The position numbers were made by a program, and so were the translations under genes. Shown here piece by piece: positions 26,845-29,685 of a stretch of 29,685 bases of DNA. Position 1 is the stretch's first letter; each line of letters begins with the position of its first letter. This DNA is from an uncultured Azospirillum sp. Its GTDB lineage: Bacteria > Pseudomonadota > Alphaproteobacteria > RF32 > CAG-239. Under the pieces are notes generated by a model that ran no database searches, was not told the DNA's origin, and was given only the letters and a program-made list of their open reading frames with translations. The stretch is from NCBI GenBank assembly GCA_900539605.1, contig UQCS01000019.1, positions 1 through 29,685 on the forward strand, written 5' to 3'.

Positions 26845-27675
26845 CTACCTGCCACCGTCGTTATAATTTGGCACATATCCAAAATTCTTTAAATTTTCTT
26901 TTGATACGGACCAAGGTTTGCCCGCTGTTGTCTTTTTCGATGCCAATCCTCGATGAGCTTTAATCTGTTCAACTATATTTTTCTTTTCCGGAATCTTATT
27001 CTGGTTTTCATTTTCTAAAGATTTAAAACTATTTCTTTGGACTTTACGCATATATTTATAAGCTAAAATAAAATTTGTTCTCCGATATTTGCCATCCGGG
27101 GAATAAAACATTTTCGTATCCAACTTCTTTTTCTTCTTGTCCTGGTAGTCTTTTCCCATAAACTTGCTAAATCCTTTAGAGCTTACCCCCGCATTAGCAA
27201 GTAATGAAGCGCCCAAAATATCGGCCGCAGTTTCACAACCATCCATATATTTTGTTTCTGCTCCTTTAGGACGCTGACTGAATTCCAATGCATGTCCCAA
27301 CTCATGTGCCAGAATCTCCGGCAACACCTCATCCCCGGTTTTATTTAAATCACAAATACAAATGACAATTTGATTTTTAGCGCCTTTTTGCTGTGCTCTT
27401 TTGAAAGAACAGCTTCCGTTCGGTTCTTTCCACTTGCTCAAAACTCTGTAATGGATTTCGCTGTTCTCCAGCAATTTTTTTAATTCTTTGGCTACATTAG
27501 AATCATTAGCCGTAAATTTTTTTATTAAGTCCTCAATTTTTTTAACACCTTCCTGATGTTCCTTACTATTTAAGGAATAGGCCTTATTGCTTGGAAAATC
27601 TTCATCCGCTTTCCAGTCTGGAAATTGACTTAAATCATCCTGATCATAAATTTTTTTCCCGCGTTTTTCAGCCAT
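26845..27675 (-). CDS. predicted HExxH zinc metallopeptidase
   Basis: 276 aa. The zinc motif HELGH (H124, E125, H128) is preceded by PEILA and followed 20 residues on by CETAAD, whose E148 is a plausible third ligand. HExxH...ExxAD of this kind is the gluzincin layout seen in M48- and M78-like peptidases. An N-terminal Lys/Asp-rich helical part and a long Lys-rich C-terminal extension flank the catalytic core; there is no signal peptide. The 27630-27848 frame overlaps its first 46 nt, and an A7 run lies in the overlap, so the true protein may be a 334-aa frameshift product. Read alone, the start ATG 27675 lacks a good ribosome site, which favours that idea. A toxin, effector or regulatory protease are all possible. 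Confidence 0.7.
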   Translation of the reverse strand: MAEKRGKKIYDQDDLSQFPDWKADEDFPSNKAYSLNSKEHQEGVKKIEDLIKKFTANDSNVAKELKKLLENSEIHYRVLSKWKEPNGSCSFKRAQQKGAKNQIVICICDLNKTGDEVLPEILAHELGHALEFSQRPKGAETKYMDGCETAADILGASLLANAGVSSKGFSKFMGKDYQDKKKKKLDTKMFYSPDGKYRRTNFILAYKYMRKVQRNSFKSLENENQNKIPEKKNIVEQIKAHRGLASKKTTAGKPWSVSKENLKNFGYVPNYNDGGR

Positions 27676-27848
27676 ACGAAGTCCGCTGCCAAAGGGGAAA
27701 TGGCATACCTTTTATTTCCTTCATCACTGACAACACGTCCCTGCAGTTCGTTTTTTTCTTTCTCAGGCAGTTCTTCACAACATCTGCCGACAACATTTTG
27801 CAAGTGTTGTTCCAAATCAAACTTTGCTTTTAAAGAAAAGATACCCAA
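27630..27848 (-). CDS. short ORF overlapping the metallopeptidase; possible N-terminus
   Basis: 72 codons from TTG 27848, with GGAG 10 nt upstream, the only good ribosome site for this unit. The protein begins GIFSLKAKFDLEQHLQNVVG and reads as ordinary coding sequence (GNKRYAISPLAADFVWLKNAG) up to the A7 run. In its frame that run reads GGA AAA AAA TTT, which contains the slippery form A AAA AAA. A -1 shift there joins residue 66 to the metallopeptidase at IYDQDD and gives 334 aa. It could be programmed frameshifting, an indel mutation, a sequencing error, or two overlapping genes. Confidence 0.5.
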   Translation of the reverse strand: MGIFSLKAKFDLEQHLQNVVGRCCEELPEKEKNELQGRVVSDEGNKRYAISPLAADFVWLKNAGKKFMIRMI

Positions 27849-27955
27849 CTCAATTTATCTCCATATAAATAAAACGCTTTATATATTATAGTATAAAACA
27901 GACCTAAAAGCAAATTAAAACAGCAAGTGACAATTACCGAAATCAGAAGCGTTGT

Positions 27956-28818
27956 CGAAAAAACCTCGGCACCCCCCTTTATGATCGTTGTAACGGTCTG
28001 TATGACTGGGCTTATGATAAAAAACGCTGCATAATCTGTGGGTTTCGCCGGTGTACAGCTACGCCGATCTGAAAGCTCCGGTTGACATGGATACCGATAT
28101 CTACGGTTTAGAAGCCGGTGCCGACATTTTGATGGATATTCATAACAGATACGGTGCTTTTGCTTCATATCGTCAGGACAATTATGACCTGAATGGTAAA
28201 ACAGATCGCCATAACTCCACAACAGGCAGCGAAATTGATATCGACAGCTATCTGGCCGGTATGTAGTATCGTTATACCAACAGAAGTCTGTGGGCAGCAG
28301 CAGTTGCTTACGGCGGCATTCAAAAAGCCGACATCAAATCCGACGATGGTATCAGAACCGATACGGATGCGACCGAATTTGGTTTGAGTGTGAATGCCGG
28401 TTATGCTTATTCGCTGAGCAAAACTTGGGTTGTTGAATCGACTTTGGGTGCAAATTATACCCAAATCTCGTATGACAACATCAGCGATAACTACGGCAAA
28501 AAAGGAAAATTTGACGATGCTTCTCAAATTGAATTGGAAACCGGTCTTAAATTTGAAAAACTGATTGAAAACGACAACGGTTACAGCAAGGTTTATATTA
28601 AACCGAGCATTATCCAAACCATCGTTGACGGTGAGCGGATTCAAATGAACGGCCTCAACAATCCTGATACCATGAAAAATATGACGCTAGGCAAAGCAGA
28701 AGTAGGCTTCAGCGCTTCTGTTAATGATAAGCTGACGGCTTTCGGCGCGGCATATTATGTTTACGGAAAAGATTATGATGCGGCGTCAATCAGTCTTGGA
28801 TTGAATTACGCCTTCTAA
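27956..28818 (+). pseudogene. autotransporter beta-barrel domain, decayed
   Basis: The C-terminal outer-membrane barrel of a type V (autotransporter) protein, without its passenger. Reading begins around LYDWAYDKKR in one frame, shifts near 28028-28033, and continues as NLWVSPVYSYADLKAPV in another. A TAG at 28264-28266 interrupts the frame, after which it carries on to the stop at 28818. The end, SLGLNYAF, has the terminal aromatic residue that marks outer-membrane barrels. Alternating polar/hydrophobic strands (FGLSVNAGYAYSLSKTWVVE) fit. A frameshift, a stop and the missing passenger make it a pseudogene. A terminator follows. It may have supplied sequence for recombination with intact homologues elsewhere. 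Confidence 0.8.
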
Positions 28819-28840
28819 CCCGCCCGTTATTTTATAAGTC

Positions 28841-28876
28841 AAAGCCCGTTTCTATCTAAAAGAAACGGGCTTTTTC
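28841..28876 (+). terminator. terminator after the autotransporter remnant
   Basis: AAAGCCCGTTTCT/AGAAACGGGCTTT, 13-bp perfect stem, 7-nt loop, then TTC. Confidence 0.9.
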
Positions 28877-28953
28877 ACAATCAGAAAAAAGTCGCTTTTC
28901 AACGACTTCATCTTGAACGGCAGAACACATAAGGCAATACACAGACTTTGTAC

Positions 28954-29160
28954 TTACTCCTCGCTTTCCAAAAAGATAATTTCTTTTCCTTTTGTCTGAG
29001 CATACTCAATTTCGTTTTTTGTGCTGCTCCCTATATACCCGTTTTTATTTATAACAAAAATTGCATCAGACAAATCTATCCTTTTTTTGTGAGCTTCGGC
29101 AAAACTTTTCCGCTGTTCAGAAGTATAAATGCTCAAATCGGCACTGTTTGGATAAGCCAT
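28954..29160 (-). pseudogene. C-terminal fragment, nucleoside 2-deoxyribosyltransferase-like
   Basis: A 68-codon frame whose sequence (RIDLSDAIFVINKNGYIGSS, then TKNEIEYAQTKGKEIIFLE) resembles the C-terminal half of small Rossmann-like proteins of the nucleoside 2-deoxyribosyltransferase/YtoQ type. In those the N-terminal nucleotide-binding strand would precede it; here it is missing. The ATG at 29160 has no ribosome site. Codons are AT-rich (ATA, AGG, TTG) compared with the core genes, suggesting foreign origin. The family call is tentative. Confidence 0.45.
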
Positions 29161-29349
29161 GTTGTTTTATCCGATAAGGCTTATTTATATGCCAATATGT
29201 TTTTTCCTGAAACAAAAACAGATAAGGAACTAATAGAAGTTATAATAAATAAAGGTATGAAAGATAGCAAAACAGGACTTTGTAACGCTGAAATACTTAG
29301 CCAGCTTATTTTTACACGCAGACCAGATTTGGAATTTTCCGAAAATTGA
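29161..29349 (+). pseudogene. truncated C-terminal gene fragment, family unknown
   Basis: Plus-strand frame ending TGA at 29349 with coding-like sequence (AYLYANMFFPETKTDKELIE, NAEILSQLIFTRRPDLEF). Upstream of about 29160 the frame is only the shadow of the minus-strand fragment, so the 5' part has been lost. AT-rich codon use, as in that fragment. The two truncated genes point away from each other and meet near 29160, marking a recombination junction. The alternative of a small intact gene from ATG 29198 lacks a ribosome site. Confidence 0.35.
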
Positions 29350-29426
29350 GCAAAAACAGAAGATTTTAAAATTGCTTTGTTCGGAAATTTTATTAGACGG
29401 GAAAAACATAGTTATTTCAATAAGAA

Positions 29427-29456
29427 AGCCTATCTCAGCACTAGCTGAAATAGGCT
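29427..29456 (-). terminator. terminator downstream of the tRNA-Trp fragment
   Basis: On the minus strand GCCTATTTCAGC/GCTGAGATAGGC (12 bp, one T-G wobble, 4-nt loop), then TTTCTTATT. It lies 12 nt past the tRNA 3' end, as expected for the original tRNA gene's own terminator. Confidence 0.7.
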
Positions 29457-29467
29457 CCTGTCAAAAA

Positions 29468-29520
29468 TGGCAGGGGCAGTAAGATTCGAACTCACGACCC
29501 TCGGTTTTGGAGACCGATGT
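29468..29520 (-). tRNA. tRNA-Trp 3' half (anticodon CCA), attachment-site remnant
   Basis: Visible: anticodon stem-loop TCGGT-CTCCAAA-ACCGA with anticodon CCA, variable loop, T-arm GTGAG-TTCGAAT-CTTAC, acceptor 3' strand TGCCCCT, discriminator G and encoded CCA. The D-arm and acceptor 5' strand are missing: upstream of 29520 the sequence is AT-rich and unrelated, with no AGGGGCA to pair. The cut falls just before the anticodon stem, a common crossover point for tyrosine recombinases. It cannot be a working tRNA. It is best read as the displaced 3' end left when an element integrated into tRNA-Trp; that element lies to the right. Confidence 0.8.
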
Positions 29521-29563
29521 CTTGATTAAATAGCACATTGTTTTTATTTAATTTTATTATCTT

Positions 29564-29605
29564 ATTCTGACTTTAATTTTTTTCCATTCTGACTTTTATC
29601 TTTTT
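29564..29605. repeat. two imperfect direct repeats, 22-nt period
   Basis: ATTCTGACTTTAATTTTTTT (29564-29583) and ATTCTGACTTTTATCTTTTT (29586-29605). They lie 44-85 nt inside the inferred element end, where integrase arm-binding sites are usually found. Confidence 0.5.
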
Positions 29606-29623
29606 AAAAGAACAAAAAAGAGC

Positions 29624-29685
29624 TTAATTGCACACTTCCAATTCCTGCCGCAATTTGTCAATCCGCCCGATCCATTCCCAAGTGT
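29624..29685 (-). CDS. C-terminus of an unknown protein, partial
   Basis: Frame entering from the right edge and ending TAA at 29624; the visible end reads TWEWIGRIDKLRQELEVCN. The reading is coding-like and helical at the end. It would be the first gene inside the element next to the tRNA-Trp remnant. Too little is visible to name it. Confidence 0.4.
   Translation of the reverse strand, partial: TWEWIGRIDKLRQELEVCN

Noticed and set aside
27830..28222. Minus-strand 130-codon frame with a hydrophobic C-terminal half
   Set aside because: Its first half is antisense to the autotransporter barrel, and the hydrophobic half has no usable start codon. It is more likely a shadow, though the end near 27830 adjoins the metallopeptidase unit.
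29468..29520. Complete tRNA-Trp gene
   Set aside because: No D-arm or acceptor 5' strand lies upstream of the anticodon arm; only the 3' half is present.

Overview
The window reads as chromosomal DNA from an uncultured alphaproteobacterium. The basis is the core gene set: secE-nusG, rplK-rplA-rplJ-rplL, rpoB-rpoC, clpB, hisS, mscL, an alphaproteobacterial-type SecE and a tRNA-Trp remnant. Codon use is moderately GC-balanced and several genes are decayed. A host-associated or gut lineage is a guess. No database could be searched, so all names rest on motifs read by eye.

Layout. At 1-4.6 kb are a membrane-anchored M23 peptidase (+), then clpB with a small translationally coupled gene (-). At 4.7-6.4 kb is a decayed tandem GT2 glycosyltransferase behind an 18-bp inverted repeat. 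At 6.5-7.3 kb are a small lipoprotein gene and, just upstream of it, a roughly 200-nt candidate RNA with its own promoter, terminator and two mini reading frames. At 7.3-23 kb, all on the minus strand except where noted, is the transcription/translation cluster: secE-nusG, mscL, rplK-rplA, L10 leader-rplJ-rplL, hisS, an NTP pyrophosphatase, then rpoB-rpoC. The usual rplL-rpoB adjacency is broken by about 3 kb carrying hisS, the pyrophosphatase and a gene remnant. rpoB therefore has its own promoter and leader. That leader shares a hairpin motif with the rplK leader, which could keep the two separated transcription units under common control. A small plus-strand orphan gene with its own promoter and terminator sits between rplK and mscL.

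At 23.2-29.7 kb is an accessory region: three unrecognised genes (448, 352 and 116 aa), a two-helix membrane protein, an HExxH metallopeptidase preceded by an overlapping ORF joined at a slippery A7 run, an autotransporter beta-barrel pseudogene, and two truncated gene ends meeting back to back. It closes with the 3' half of a tRNA-Trp gene, with its terminator still in place. This looks like the displaced attachment-site end of an element that continues off the right edge; beyond it are AT-rich direct repeats and the C-terminus of one more gene.

The best candidates for something undescribed are the 6.9-7.1 kb RNA/mini-ORF element, the leader hairpin shared by rplK and rpoB, the possible frameshifted metallopeptidase, and the tRNA-Trp island edge.
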